Positions 48,369-57,929 are shown, counted from the stretch's first letter. The stretch is DNA of 64,000 bases from Clavibacter zhangzhiyongii (GCF_014775655.1 NZ_CP061274.1:744001-808000); one strand, 5' to 3'. The notes: generated by a model not told the origin, from the sequence alone. A program made the numbers and translations.

Positions 48369-49256
48369 ATGAGAATTGCCGTCACCGGAGGCTCGGGGAA
48401 GCTCGGCCGCCACGTCGTCGCCGACCTGCGCGCCCATGGACACGAAGTCACCAACATCGACCAGGCGGGGGAGCGCGGATCCGGCTACGTCCGCGTCGAC
48501 ACCACCGACTACGGCCAGGTGGTCGACGCCCTGTTCGGCGTGCAGGACCTGCACGACGGGTTCGACGCCCTCGTGCACCTGGCCGCGATCCCGGCCCCCG
48601 CGATCCGGAGCGACGTGGAGACGTTCCACAACAACATGCTCACGAGCTTCAACGTCTTCCAGGCCGCGCGCCGGGCCGGCATCACGAAGGTCGTCTACGC
48701 CTCCAGCGAGACGGTGCTCGGCCTGCCGTTCGACGTGCCGCCGCCCTACATCCCCGTCGACGAGGAGTACCCGGCCCAGCCGAACAGCACCTACTCGCTC
48801 GTGAAGCACCTCGAGGAGCAGATGGCGATCGAGCTGTGCCGCTGGGATCCGGAGCTCCAGGTCACCGCGCTCCGCTTCTCCAACGTCATGGACGTCGAGG
48901 ACTACGAGCGGTTCCCGGGCTACGACGACGACGCGCTCGCGCGCAAGTGGAACCTGTGGGGCTACATCGACGGCCGCGACGGCGCGCAGGCGGTCCGCAA
49001 GGCGCTCGAGCACGACGGGACCGGCTTCGACCGCTTCATCGTCGCGAACGCCGACACCGTGATGAGCCGCTCCTCCGCCGAGCTCGCCGCCGAGGTCTTC
49101 CCCGGCGTCGAGGTCCGGAAGGAGCTGGACGAGCACGAGACGCTGCTCTCCATCGACAAGGCCCGCCGGATCCTCGGCTACGAGCCCGAGCACACCTGGC
49201 GCGACCACGCGCCGGCCACCGCGGGCGACGACCCGGTCGCGGGACACCCGTCGTGA
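48369..49256 (+). CDS. NAD-dependent epimerase/dehydratase
   Basis: The 295-residue extended SDR begins MRIAVTGGSGKLGRHVVADL, with the glycine-rich cofactor loop. ASSETVLG (~115) and TYSLVKHLEE (Y-x3-K near 141-145) supply the catalytic residues. Family members act on nucleotide sugars or sugar acids. AAGGAG lies about ten bases before ATG 48369. The stop overlaps the next GTG (GTGA), pairing it with an aldo-keto reductase; a small sugar or uronate pathway is a reasonable inference. Confidence 0.85.
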   Translation: MRIAVTGGSGKLGRHVVADLRAHGHEVTNIDQAGERGSGYVRVDTTDYGQVVDALFGVQDLHDGFDALVHLAAIPAPAIRSDVETFHNNMLTSFNVFQAARRAGITKVVYASSETVLGLPFDVPPPYIPVDEEYPAQPNSTYSLVKHLEEQMAIELCRWDPELQVTALRFSNVMDVEDYERFPGYDDDALARKWNLWGYIDGRDGAQAVRKALEHDGTGFDRFIVANADTVMSRSSAELAAEVFPGVEVRKELDEHETLLSIDKARRILGYEPEHTWRDHAPATAGDDPVAGHPS

Positions 49257-50230
49257 GGTACGTCCGCCTGGGCAGCACCGGCACGGAGGTATCGGCCATC
49301 GCCCTCGGCTGCATGAGCTACGGCGAGCCGACGCGCGGCAACCACGCGTGGACGCTCTCCGAGGAGGACTCGCTGCCGCTCATCCGGCGCGCGGTCGAGC
49401 TCGGGATCACGTTCTTCGACACCGCCAACGTGTACTCCGACGGGTCGAGCGAGGAGATCACCGGGCTCGCCCTGAAGGCGCACACGCGGCGCGAGGAGGT
49501 CGTGATCGCCACGAAGGTGCACGGCGCCATGGGGGAGGGGCCCAACTCGCGCGGGCTGTCGCGGAAGCACATCATGTGGCAGATCGACGAGAGCCTGCGC
49601 CGCCTCGGGACCGACTACGTGGACCTCTACCAGATCCACCGGTTCGACCCCGCGACGCCGCTCGAGGAGACCCTCGAGGCGCTCGACGACCTGGTGCGCG
49701 CCGGCAAGGTGCGCTACCTGGGCGCGTCGTCGATGGACGCGTGGCGGTTCTCGAAGGCGCTGCACCTGCAGCGCGAGCACGGCTGGGCGCGCTTCGTCAC
49801 GATGCAGGACCACTACAACCTCGTGAACCGCGAGGAGGAGCGCGAGATGCTGCCCCTCTGCGCGGACGAGGGCGTGGGATCGCTGCCGTGGAGCCCGCTC
49901 GCCCGCGGCCGCCTCACCCGCGACTGGGACGCGACGACCGACCGCAGCGAGACGGACGAGTTCGGCAAGACGCTCTACGCCGCGCAGGAGGACTCCGACC
50001 GCCGGGTCGCCGCCGCCGTCGCCTCCGTCGCCGAGGCGCGCGGGGTGCCGCGCGCCCAGGTCGCGCTCGCGTGGGTGTCGCGGAACCCCGTCGTCACCGC
50101 GCCCATCGTGGGCGCCACGAAGGTGTCGCACATCGAGGACGCGGTCGCGTCGCTCGACCTCGAGCTCACGGACGACGAGGTCGCCCTGCTCGAGGAGCAC
50201 TACGTGCCGCACGCGGTCGTCGGCTACTAG
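49253..50230 (+). CDS. Aldo/keto reductase
   Basis: The 325-residue NADPH-dependent TIM-barrel oxidoreductase has the catalytic tetrad visible: Asp and Tyr in FFDTANVYSDG (~55-62), Lys in VVIATKVHG (~88) and His in LYQIHRFD (~127). SPLARGRLTRDW and GATKVSHIEDAV bind cofactor. It resembles the YajO/AKR11-12 type that reduces aldehydes and ketones of sugars. It is translationally coupled to the epimerase gene upstream. Confidence 0.92.
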   Translation: MRYVRLGSTGTEVSAIALGCMSYGEPTRGNHAWTLSEEDSLPLIRRAVELGITFFDTANVYSDGSSEEITGLALKAHTRREEVVIATKVHGAMGEGPNSRGLSRKHIMWQIDESLRRLGTDYVDLYQIHRFDPATPLEETLEALDDLVRAGKVRYLGASSMDAWRFSKALHLQREHGWARFVTMQDHYNLVNREEEREMLPLCADEGVGSLPWSPLARGRLTRDWDATTDRSETDEFGKTLYAAQEDSDRRVAAAVASVAEARGVPRAQVALAWVSRNPVVTAPIVGATKVSHIEDAVASLDLELTDDEVALLEEHYVPHAVVGY

Positions 50231-50240
50231 TCGCGCCGCC

Positions 50241-50279
50241 GGGGCCGCCCGCGCCCGCCGAGTTGCGCGGGCGGTCCCC
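50241..50279 (+). terminator. Hairpin after the aldo/keto reductase gene
   Basis: GGGGCCGCCCGCGC (50241-50254) pairs with GCGCGGGCGGTCCCC (50265-50279) apart from one bulged T. It lies eleven bases after the stop. Confidence 0.65.
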
Positions 50280-50533
50280 GTCCCCTACTCTGAACGGAGC
50301 CACAGACCGCTGGTCGTCGGCGTGCCCCCGCGAGGGGATGCGCCGGACGAAGGTTCACTCATGTGAAGGCCCGCGCAGGTGATCGAAGCACGATGCAGCG
50401 CATGCCCCGAGGGCCTGCGCCACACTCCCGCTCCGGCCTCCTGTGCCGGAGCGTTTCTCATGTGCGGAGCCGGGGGCTGCCAGCACCTCGCACCGCTTCC
50501 GCGGTGTCGGGGAACCACGTGATAAGGAGTGCC
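50280..50533 (+). promoter_or_regulatory. rplJ: Ribosomal protein L10 leader with internal hairpin
   Basis: The ~250 bases before rplJ contain no gene. Stem GCTCCGGC / GCCGGAGC (50430-50452) is followed by GTTTCTC, an intrinsic-terminator-like pattern. Upstream complementary blocks (CGCAGG near 50372 and CCTGCG near 50414) could form an alternative fold. The L10-L12 complex binds such a leader in other bacteria and represses its own operon. Confidence 0.65.
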
Positions 50534-51049
50534 ATGGCGAACAAGGAAGCCTCGGTCGCCGAGCTCGCGGACAAGTTCCGCAGCTCGAACGCCGTTCTGC
50601 TCACCGAGTACCGCGGTCTCACCGTTGCCCAGCTCAAGCAGCTGCGGAAGACCATCAGTGCGGACGCGACCTACGCCGTGGTGAAGAACACGCTGACCAA
50701 GATCGCGGCGAACCAGGCGGGGATCTCGTCGTTCGACGACGAGCTCGTCGGCCCGTCCGCGATCGCCTTCGTGCACGGCGACACCGTCGCCGTCGCGAAG
50801 GCGCTGCGTGCCTTCACCAAGGCCAACCCTCTTCTCGTCGTGAAGGGCGGTTACTTCGACGGCAACCCCCTGACGGCGGACGAGGTGAACAAGCTCGCCG
50901 ACCTCGAGTCGCGGGAGGTGCTGCTCGGCAAGCTGGCCGGCGCCTTCAAGGCCTCGCTCTTCGGCGCGGCGTACCTGTTCAACGCACCGCTCTCGCAGGC
51001 CGTCCGCACCGTCGAGGCGCTGCGCGAGAAGCAGGAATCGGCTCAGTAG
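50534..51049 (+). CDS. rplJ: 50S ribosomal protein L10 (uL10)
   Basis: The 171-residue protein anchors the L7/L12 stalk on the ribosome. It begins [15 protein letters not shown], then [25 protein letters not shown] and [11 protein letters not shown], all typical of L10. The C-terminal helix ([12 protein letters not shown] to the end) holds L7/L12 dimers. AAGGAG precedes ATG 50534. It is 75 bases ahead of rplL, and the leader suggests autogenous control. Confidence 0.97.
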   Translation: MANKEASVAELADKFRSSNAVLLTEYRGLTVAQLKQLRKTISADATYAVVKNTLTKIAANQAGISSFDDELVGPSAIAFVHGDTVAVAKALRAFTKANPLLVVKGGYFDGNPLTADEVNKLADLESREVLLGKLAGAFKASLFGAAYLFNAPLSQAVRTVEALREKQESAQ

Positions 51050-51124
51050 CACCCCTCGGGTCCCATCCCCGGGGCGCGATGCACTGATCCAACGAGACAC
51101 CACACCAACCCAAGGAGAATCATC

Positions 51125-51508
51125 ATGGCAAAGCTCTCTAACGACGAGCTCATCGAGGCCTTCAAGGAGCTCACGCTCATCGAGCTCAGCGACTTCGTCA
51201 AGAAGTTCGAGGAGGTCTTCGAGGTCACCGCCGCGGCCCCCGTCGCCGCTGCCGCCGCCCCCGGCGCCGCTGCCCCCGCCGAGGAGGTCGAGGAGAAGAC
51301 CGCGTTCGACGTCATCCTCGAGGCCGCCGGCGACAAGAAGATCCAGGTCATCAAGGAGGTGCGCGCCCTCACCAGCCTCGGCCTCGGTGAGGCGAAGGCC
51401 CTCGTCGACGGAGCCCCCAAGGCCGTCCTGGAGGGCGCCAACAAGGAGGCCGCCGACAAGGCGAAGGCCCAGCTCGAGGCCGCGGGCGCGACGGTCACCG
51501 TCAAGTAG
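51125..51508 (+). CDS. rplL: 50S ribosomal protein L7/L12 (bL12)
   Basis: The 127-residue stalk protein recruits translation factors. The N-terminal dimerisation domain ([20 protein letters not shown]) is followed by an Ala/Pro-rich hinge (~38-58) and the C-terminal factor-binding domain ([30 protein letters not shown], then [12 protein letters not shown]). AAGGAG lies nine bases before the ATG. A strong terminator follows, closing the operon. Confidence 0.98.
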   Translation: MAKLSNDELIEAFKELTLIELSDFVKKFEEVFEVTAAAPVAAAAAPGAAAPAEEVEEKTAFDVILEAAGDKKIQVIKEVRALTSLGLGEAKALVDGAPKAVLEGANKEAADKAKAQLEAAGATVTVK

Positions 51509-51529
51509 CTCGCACCACCGCACAGCGCT

Positions 51530-51563
51530 CAGGGCGCCGATCCCCCCGGGGGTCGGCGCCCTG
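51530..51563 (+). terminator. Terminator after rplL
   Basis: CAGGGCGCCGA pairs with TCGGCGCCCTG (51530-51540, 51553-51563) and the stem continues through CCCC/GGGG in the loop. It lies 22 bases after the rplL stop. Confidence 0.75.
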
Positions 51564-51604
51564 CGTCGTCCCCGGGGTCGTGCGGGAGGGCGAAGCGCAG
51601 CGGG

Positions 51605-53224
51605 TCAGTCGGATCCCGGCCGCAGGTCGTGCCCGAGCGCCCGCGCCCGGTCCACCGCCTCGGCGCGGGTGGAGGCGTCGAGCTTCCGGTAGGCGCTCCG
51701 CACGTGCGACTTCACGGTGTTGGGCGAGATGAACAGCCGGGCCGCGATGCCCGCCACGGTCAGCCCCTCCGCGAGGCACGCGACGATGGCGCGCTCGCGC
51801 TCGCTCAGCGGATCGACCGGGACGGCGTCCACCGGCACGCGGTCGGCGCGGATGCGCTCGAGCATCCGGCGCACGTCGGGCAGCTGGTCCCGTTCCAGCG
51901 CCCGGTCGAGCAGCTCCGTCGTGGCGGTGGCCGGGAACACCGCGAACGGCCGCAGGATCCCGGTGGTCGTCGCCTGCCGCGCCGCCCGGTCGAGCGCGTG
52001 GTCGCTGCGCGCGTGGTCGCCGAGCCCGCGGTGCGCCGCGGCGACCACCAGGAGGACGTCGACGAGGGTCCGCCCCGAGTGGCCGTCGCCGAGCGCCAGG
52101 CAGCCCGCGACCTCCGCGAGGGCACCCGCGTGGTCGTCGGCGAGCACGCGCAGCCGGCCCGCGACCATGGCGGGGCAGGTGGAGTGGTGCTCGGTGGGCG
52201 CGACCGTGCGGAGGAGGTCCCACGCGGCCGCCGTCTGGCCGAGGTGCGCGAGCAGGGACGCGCGCAGCACGTCGCGCATCACGGGCAGCGGCCCGTGCTC
52301 CTGCCAGGCCGTGCCGAGGTTGTGCAGGCGGCGGAGGTGGTCGAGCGCGTCGAGCCGGAGGCCGCGGATCGCGTCGACGGTCGCCTCGGCGTAGCAGCCG
52401 AGCAGCTCCCAGTCCGTGCCGGCGCAGGCCGGCCGGAGGTCGTCGAGGAGCGCGCGGGCCTCGTCGCGTCGGGTCGCGTCGACGGCGAGGAGCGCGGCCG
52501 CGATCTCGGCGGGCGCCCGGAAGCCGCTCCGCGCGAGCGCCGCCCCGGCCTCGTCGTCCGAGAGGAGCTCCCGCGCCTGCCGCACGAGGTCCTCCGCCTC
52601 CGCGACCTCGCCGAGGCAGTAGGCGACGTAGGCGAGCGCGCCCCGGCACTCGAGGCGGTCGGACCGCACCAGGTGGCGCTCGGACAGCGCCTCCGCCGTG
52701 CGCAGCTAGTCGCGCGCCGCCGTGAACGCCCCGAGGTGGGCGAGCACCAGCCCCTGCTGGAGCGCGGCGGACGCCTGCAGCGAGATGCGGGTGCCGAGGG
52801 GGATGCCGCGCTCCGTGTCGAGGATCCGCCGCGCCTCGGCGACGGACGCGCGCGCCTCCGCGAGCTGGCCCACCCGGCGGTCGCCCGCGGCGCGGTGCAC
52901 GAGGACGGCGGCGCGGACGACCGGCGGGGGCGGCGGGTCGGCGGTGAGCAGCAGGTCGACGGCGGAGCGGTAGGGGAGCGACGCCCGGCGGTCGGCCTCG
53001 GAGGAGCCGCGGTGCGTCGCTGCCATGCCGGCGACGAGCCAGGCGTCGTCCTCCCATGCTCCGGGGGCGATGCGGTCGTAGAGGTCGCGGATCCGGCGCG
53101 GGTGCAGGTCGACGTGCTGCGGCCAGGACCCGGCGAGCGCGTGCGCGGCGGCGGCCGGATCCCCGCGCTCGAGCGCCTCGTCGACGGCGCGCTCCAGGAC
53201 CTCGACGGGTTCGACGTCGGCCAT
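51605..53224 (-). pseudogene. LuxR-family regulator interrupted by one in-frame amber codon
   Basis: Reading from ATG 53224, the frame is open for 172 codons, meets TAG at 52706-52708, then continues in the same frame for 366 more codons to 51605. Both parts look coding: the first is a helical TPR-like region (MADVEPVEVLERAVDEA...), the second continues the TPR-like repeats and ends in a LuxR/GerE helix-turn-helix (LSERERAIVACLAEGLTVAGIAARLFISPNTVKSHVR). A CAG-to-TAG change would explain it. As written, the DNA-binding domain is lost unless translation restarts (an internal GTG/ATG near 52669 exists) or the stop is suppressed. A sequencing error is also possible. Confidence 0.8.
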
Positions 53225-53371
53225 GGCACCTCCTGCGGCCCGCGGCGCGCTTCCACCGGTGGTCCCACGTTAGGACGGTCGGACCGCGACGACCGCGGCG
53301 GGCACGATCGCTGTCCGCTCGCGGGACCCCCAGCTCGGGGCGACCGCGACCGCGACCGGCTCGACATATGC

Positions 53372-53384
53372 ATAGCCTGGCTAT
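53372..53384. promoter_or_regulatory. Operator palindrome overlapping the MarR promoter
   Basis: ATAGCC-T-GGCTAT is a perfect inverted repeat and overlaps a -10-like TATACG (53382-53387). TCGACA (53361-53366) may be the -35. The MarR start codon follows eight bases after the -10, so the regulator probably represses itself and the MFS gene. Confidence 0.6.
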
Positions 53385-53395
53385 ACGATGGATCC

Positions 53396-53881
53396 ATGAC
53401 CTCGACCGAGCCCGACCTCCGCGCGCTCCTCGGCGACCTCGTCACGGCGGGCCACCGCCTCACGCGCCTCGCGGCGCACGAGGTCGGCGGCGCGAGCTCG
53501 CCCGCCATCTGGCGCACGCTCTCCGTGCTCGCGACCTGGCCGGGCGGCATGCGCCTCGGCGTCCTCGCCGAGCGCAGCCGCGTCTCGCAGCCCACGACCA
53601 CCAAGATCGTGCGCTCGCTCGTCAGCCAGGGCTGGATCGCGCAGGTGACGGACCCGTCCGACGCCCGCGCGACCCTGCTCGAGATCACGACGGCCGGCCG
53701 CGCCGCGCTCGACGACTGGCGCGACCGCCTGGCGACCGCGCTCGTGCCGCGCTTCGCCGACCTGCCGGCCGACGACGTGGCCGTGCTCGCGCGCGCCGTC
53801 GAGGTCGTCATGGCGCGCATCGACGACGCACCTGCGTCGCCGCCGGCCCCAGCGCCGGCCTCCGCGCCTACCGGCGGCTGA
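53396..53881 (+). CDS. MarR-family transcriptional regulator
   Basis: The 161-residue winged-helix protein has its recognition region at ~55-85 (GVLAERSRVSQPTTTKIVRSLVSQGWIAQ) and wing DPSDARATLLEIT. An Ala/Pro-rich tail closes it. It lies 68 bases ahead of an MFS transporter gene on the same strand, the usual arrangement for a substrate-responsive efflux system. A palindrome overlaps its own promoter. Confidence 0.9.
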   Translation: MTSTEPDLRALLGDLVTAGHRLTRLAAHEVGGASSPAIWRTLSVLATWPGGMRLGVLAERSRVSQPTTTKIVRSLVSQGWIAQVTDPSDARATLLEITTAGRAALDDWRDRLATALVPRFADLPADDVAVLARAVEVVMARIDDAPASPPAPAPASAPTGG

Positions 53882-53949
53882 GCCCCTCGGCGGCGCCGTC
53901 CGCACGACCATCCCCACCCGCACCGATCCCAGGAGGCGACACCGCACCC

Positions 53950-55182
53950 GTGTCCACCCAGCAGCACGCGTCGTTCCGCGACGTCTTCCACCAGCCCCGC
54001 TCCGTCTTCGCCGTCGCCTTCGCGTGCGTCATCGCGTTCATGGGCATCGGGCTCGTCGACCCGATCCTCCCCGCCATCGCCGAGAGCCTCGACGCCACCG
54101 CCACCGAGGCCGAGCTCCTGTTCACGAGCTACCTGCTCGTGACCGGCCTCGCGATGCTCGTCACCAGCTGGATCTCCAGCCGCATCGGCGCCAAGCGCAC
54201 GCTCCTCATCGGCCTCGCGATCATCGTGGTCTTCGCGGCCGCGGCGGGCCTCTCGCAGGACGTGGAGTCCGTGATCGGCTTCCGTGCCGGCTGGGGCCTC
54301 GGCAACGCGCTCTTCATCTCCACGGCGCTCGCCACCATCGTGGGCTCCGCGTCCGGCGGCACGGCGTCGGCCATCATGCTCTACGAGGCCGCGCTCGGCC
54401 TCGGCATCGCGATCGGCCCGCTGCTCGGCGGCCTCCTCGGCAGCTGGAGCTGGCGCGGCCCGTTCTTCGGCACGGCGACCCTCATGGCGCTCGGCTTCAT
54501 CGCGATCCTCGCCCTCCTCGGCAGGGACGACGCGCCCCGCGCGCCCATGCGCCTGTCGGCCCCGCTGCGGGCGCTCCGCACCCCGGCCCTCGCCGTCCTC
54601 GCGGCCGCCGCGCTCTTCTACAACATCGGGTTCTTCGTGCTGCTCGCCTACACGCCGTTCCCGCTGGGCTTCGACGCCATCGGCCTCGGCCTGACCTTCT
54701 TCGGCTGGGGCGTCGGCCTCGCGATCACGTCGGTGCTCGTCGCGCCGCTGCTCACCCGGCGCATGGCCCGCACGTCGGTCCTCCGGCTCGTGCTCCCGCT
54801 GCTCGCCGCCGACCTCGCCGCCGCGGGCCTCGTGGTCCGGTCGGCGACCGGGCTCGTGGTCTGCGTCATCGTCGGCGGGCTCCTGCTCGGCGTGCTCAAC
54901 ACCGTGCTGACCGAGTGCGTGATGGAGGCGACGGACCACCCGCGGAGCGTCGCGTCGTCCGCCTACTCGTCGGTGCGCTTCCTCGGCGGCGCCATCGCCC
55001 CGCCCGCGGCCACCGAGCTCGCGAACCTCTTCTCGGACGCGACGCCCTACTACGCGGCGGCCGGATCCGTGCTCGTCGCCCTCGTGATCGTCGTCGCCGG
55101 GCACCGCTGGCTCCGCCGCGTCGACGCCGGGCCGGTCGACGCGCTCGAGGAGGCGCAGGCGGTCACCGCCGGCGGCAGCTGA
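53950..55182 (+). CDS. MFS transporter (efflux type)
   Basis: The 410-residue protein has twelve hydrophobic helices. The loop between helices 2 and 3 carries SRIGAKRTLLIGL, the MFS motif A equivalent, and LGLGIAIGPLLGGLLGSWSWR matches the drug-efflux motif C region with its glycine/proline pattern. GTG 53950 is the only good start; AGGAGG lies 13 bases upstream, a longer gap than usual. Together with the MarR gene it should export a small toxic compound or drug; the substrate is unknown. Confidence 0.9.
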   Translation: MSTQQHASFRDVFHQPRSVFAVAFACVIAFMGIGLVDPILPAIAESLDATATEAELLFTSYLLVTGLAMLVTSWISSRIGAKRTLLIGLAIIVVFAAAAGLSQDVESVIGFRAGWGLGNALFISTALATIVGSASGGTASAIMLYEAALGLGIAIGPLLGGLLGSWSWRGPFFGTATLMALGFIAILALLGRDDAPRAPMRLSAPLRALRTPALAVLAAAALFYNIGFFVLLAYTPFPLGFDAIGLGLTFFGWGVGLAITSVLVAPLLTRRMARTSVLRLVLPLLAADLAAAGLVVRSATGLVVCVIVGGLLLGVLNTVLTECVMEATDHPRSVASSAYSSVRFLGGAIAPPAATELANLFSDATPYYAAAGSVLVALVIVVAGHRWLRRVDAGPVDALEEAQAVTAGGS

Positions 55183-55221
55183 CCCGGATCCCGCTCCCCG
55201 CGCCCCCGGTCCTGCCCGCCC

Positions 55222-56241
55222 TCACGGCGCGGGCGGGGCCGGGGGCGCCGTCGTGCTCGTCCGGGCGGCGAAGTCGACGGGCATCGTCACGGTGCGCTCC
55301 GCGGCCCCGCCCGGCGCGAGCCCTGCGAGCACCATCGCCACGGCCGCCGCGCCCTGCGCGCGCGGGTGCTGCTCGATCGTCGTCAGGCCGAACAGCGGCG
55401 CGAGCGCGTGCCCGTCGATCCCCGCCACGGACAGCTCGGCCGGAACGGCGATCCCCAGCTGCCGCGCCGCGAGGATCGTGCCGATGGCGATCTCGTCGCT
55501 GGCCGCGAACACCGCAGTCGGCCGGGTGCGCGGGTCGGCGAGCAGGAGCATCGCCGAGCGGAAGCCGCCGTCGATGGTGAAGTCGGCCGTGGCGAAGCGC
55601 GCCTCGAGGCCGCGCGGATCCGCGTCCATCGCCGCCCGGTACCCCGCCAGCCGCTTCGCGTGCACGAAGAACGCCATCTGCGCGTGCAGGTCCCCGCCGA
55701 GGTGCACGACGCGCGCGTGCCCGAGGCTCAGGAGGTGCTCGGTCGCGAGGCGCGCGGCGGCCTCGTCGTCGATGCTCAGCGTGCTCATGCCCTCGACCGG
55801 CCCGCCGACGCCCACCAGCGGCTTGTCGAGCGAGCGCAGCCGCACCACCTCGGACGCGGTGAGCGCGACGCTCACGGCGATGACGGCGTCGACCCGCTTC
55901 CGCACCAGGAAGTACTCGAAGACCTTGCGGCGCTGCTCCGGGTCGTCCGTGAGGCGGTAGAGCGTGAGGTCGTAGTCGGCCTCGATGAGCGCCTCCTCGA
56001 TCCCCTCGAGCAGCTCCGCGAAGAACCACCGGTTGATGAACGGCAGCACGACGCCCACGTTCTTCGACTGGCCGGTCACGAGGCTCGACGCGTTCGAGGA
56101 GACCACGTACCCGATCTCGGCGGCCGCCTCGGCGACGCGCGCACGGGTGCCGGGGGAGACGTAGCCCCGCCCGCTCAGCGCGCGGGACGCGGTGGCCTTG
56201 GAGACCCCGGCCAGCCGGGCGACGTCGGCGATGGCGCTCAT
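55222..56241 (-). CDS. LacI-family regulator of the adjacent sugar ABC operon
   Basis: The 339-residue protein begins with the LacI helix-turn-helix (IADVARLAGVSKATASRALSGRGYVS, hinge near 45-60) and continues as a periplasmic-binding-protein fold (~60-330) with VFAASDEIAIGTI and LSVAGIDGHALAPL, typical of AglR/PurR-like sensors. It is divergent from the ABC operon and two palindromes lie between, so it very likely represses that operon until sugar is present. Confidence 0.93.
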   Translation of the reverse strand: MSAIADVARLAGVSKATASRALSGRGYVSPGTRARVAEAAAEIGYVVSSNASSLVTGQSKNVGVVLPFINRWFFAELLEGIEEALIEADYDLTLYRLTDDPEQRRKVFEYFLVRKRVDAVIAVSVALTASEVVRLRSLDKPLVGVGGPVEGMSTLSIDDEAAARLATEHLLSLGHARVVHLGGDLHAQMAFFVHAKRLAGYRAAMDADPRGLEARFATADFTIDGGFRSAMLLLADPRTRPTAVFAASDEIAIGTILAARQLGIAVPAELSVAGIDGHALAPLFGLTTIEQHPRAQGAAAVAMVLAGLAPGGAAERTVTMPVDFAARTSTTAPPAPPAP

Positions 56242-56292
56242 CGCCCTCCCTCCCTCGGGTCCCCGGGCGCGTCGTCGCGCCGATCACGCCGA

Positions 56293-56308
56293 CTGGAAGC
56301 GGTTCCAG
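56293..56308. promoter_or_regulatory. LacI-type operator, site 1
   Basis: CTGGAA-GCGG-TTCCAG is a palindrome apart from its centre, 50 bases ahead of the LacI gene. It matches the core of site 2. Confidence 0.65.
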
Positions 56309-56428
56309 GATGCGCGGGGGTCGAGTCCGATGATGGCCCATCCCCGACGCGAGCGCACACGCGGCCGCCGGCAGGGAGACCGTTTCGTTATCGGATCCGC
56401 CTTGCCGTCCCCTGCGAGCTCCCCTACA

Positions 56429-56456
56429 TTGACCTGTGGAACCGGTTCCCTACGGG
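56429..56456 (+). promoter_or_regulatory. ABC operon promoter with LacI operator in the spacer (site 2)
   Basis: GGAACCGGTTCC (56438-56449) is a perfect 12-base palindrome with the central CG typical of LacI operators. It fills the space between a -35-like TTGACC (56429-56434) and a weak -10-like TACGGG (56451-56456). Bound repressor would block RNA polymerase. The remaining sequence of the 314-base gap shows no gene. Confidence 0.7.
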
Positions 56457-56555
56457 GAGGAAACACCGGTCCGGGCGACGGCGCCTCACCCGCCGACGCG
56501 CGCACCACAGGACGGCGGGTCAGCCCCGCATCCACTCGATGAAGAGGAGACGCAC

Positions 56556-57929
56556 ATGGGCCACGCCCCATTCCGACGTCGCTTCGCGGCACCCCTCGCA
56601 GCGGTCGGCATCGCCGGCCTCGCGCTCACGGGATGCACGGGCGACATCGCGGCCGAGGACGCCGCGGACACCGACTGCACGCCGTACTCGTCGTACGGCA
56701 CGTTCGACGGGGCCGAGGTCAGCATCGGCGGCACGATCCAGGACGACGAGGCCGACCGCCTCGTGGAGTCCTGGAAGGACTTCCAGACCTGCACGGGCAT
56801 CACCGTCAACTACCAGGGCACCAAGGAGTTCGAGGCGCAGATCGCGGTCCTCGCCGAGGGCGACTCGGCTCCGGACATCGGCATCATCCCGCAGCCGGGC
56901 CTGTTCAACGTGCTCGCGTCGAAGGGCTACCTGCAGGCCGCGCCCGCCGCGGTCGAGGAGAACGTCGACACGGGCTGGTCCACCGACTGGAAGGGCTACG
57001 GCACCGTCGACGGCACCTTCTACGGCGCGCCGCTCATGGCGAGCGTCAAGGGCTACGTCTGGTACTCGCCGAGCGAGTTCGAGGAGAAGGGCTACGAGAT
57101 CCCGAAGTCCACCTCCGAGCTCATGGACCTCACCGCGAAGATCGCGGCGGACTCCGGCGGCGACGCCGACAAGAAGCCGTGGTGCGTCGGCATCGGCTCC
57201 GGCGACGCCACCGGCTGGCCGGGCACCGACTGGATCGAGGACTACGTGCTCCGCGAGGCCGGACCGGAGACCTACGACAAGTGGGTGTCGCACGAGATCC
57301 CGTTCAACGACGCCGCGATCGCGAAGGCCTTCGACAGCGTCGGCGAGATCATCAAGGACCCGGACTACGTCAACGGCGGCCTGGGCGACGTCTCGTCGAT
57401 CATCTCCACGGAGTTCGGCGACGCCGGCCTCCCGATCCTCGACGGCACGTGCTCGCTGCACCACCAGGCCTCGTTCTACGAGGGCTTCTGGAAGAAGGCC
57501 GACGGCACCGACGCGAAGGTCTCGCCCGACGGCGACGTCTACGCGTTCCTGCTGCCGCCCGCGAACGAGGGCGACGCGACGGCCGTGACCGGCGGCGGCG
57601 AGCTCGTCGGCGCGTTCAAGTCGAGCGACGAGATCACCGCGGTGCTCTCCTACCTCTCGAGCGACACCTGGGCGAACAACCGCGTGAAGCTGGGCGGCGT
57701 CATCAGCGCGAACAAGGGGCTCGACCCCGAGAACGCGTCGAGCGACATCCTCAAGCAGAGCATCACGATCCTGCAGGACCCGAACGCGACGTTCCGGTTC
57801 GACGGCTCGGACCTCATGCCCGGCGCGGTCGGCACCGACTCCTTCTGGAAGGGGATCGTCGGCTGGCTGAGCGGCGACTCGACCCAGAAGACGGTCGACG
57901 CCATCGAGTCGAGCTGGCCCGCGTCCTGA
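56556..57929 (+). CDS. Sugar ABC transporter substrate-binding lipoprotein (Agl-like)
   Basis: The 457-residue protein starts at ATG 56556 after GAGGAG. The signal peptide ends in a lipobox LTGC (Cys ~27), so it is tethered to the outer face of the membrane. The mature part is a family-1 extracellular solute-binding protein (VNYQGTKEFEAQIAVLAEGDSAPDIGIIPQPG; later NASSDILKQSITILQDP). It most resembles AglE-type alpha-glucoside binders, although the ligand cannot be proved by reading. It is the first gene of a three-gene importer. Confidence 0.9.
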   Translation: MGHAPFRRRFAAPLAAVGIAGLALTGCTGDIAAEDAADTDCTPYSSYGTFDGAEVSIGGTIQDDEADRLVESWKDFQTCTGITVNYQGTKEFEAQIAVLAEGDSAPDIGIIPQPGLFNVLASKGYLQAAPAAVEENVDTGWSTDWKGYGTVDGTFYGAPLMASVKGYVWYSPSEFEEKGYEIPKSTSELMDLTAKIAADSGGDADKKPWCVGIGSGDATGWPGTDWIEDYVLREAGPETYDKWVSHEIPFNDAAIAKAFDSVGEIIKDPDYVNGGLGDVSSIISTEFGDAGLPILDGTCSLHHQASFYEGFWKKADGTDAKVSPDGDVYAFLLPPANEGDATAVTGGGELVGAFKSSDEITAVLSYLSSDTWANNRVKLGGVISANKGLDPENASSDILKQSITILQDPNATFRFDGSDLMPGAVGTDSFWKGIVGWLSGDSTQKTVDAIESSWPAS

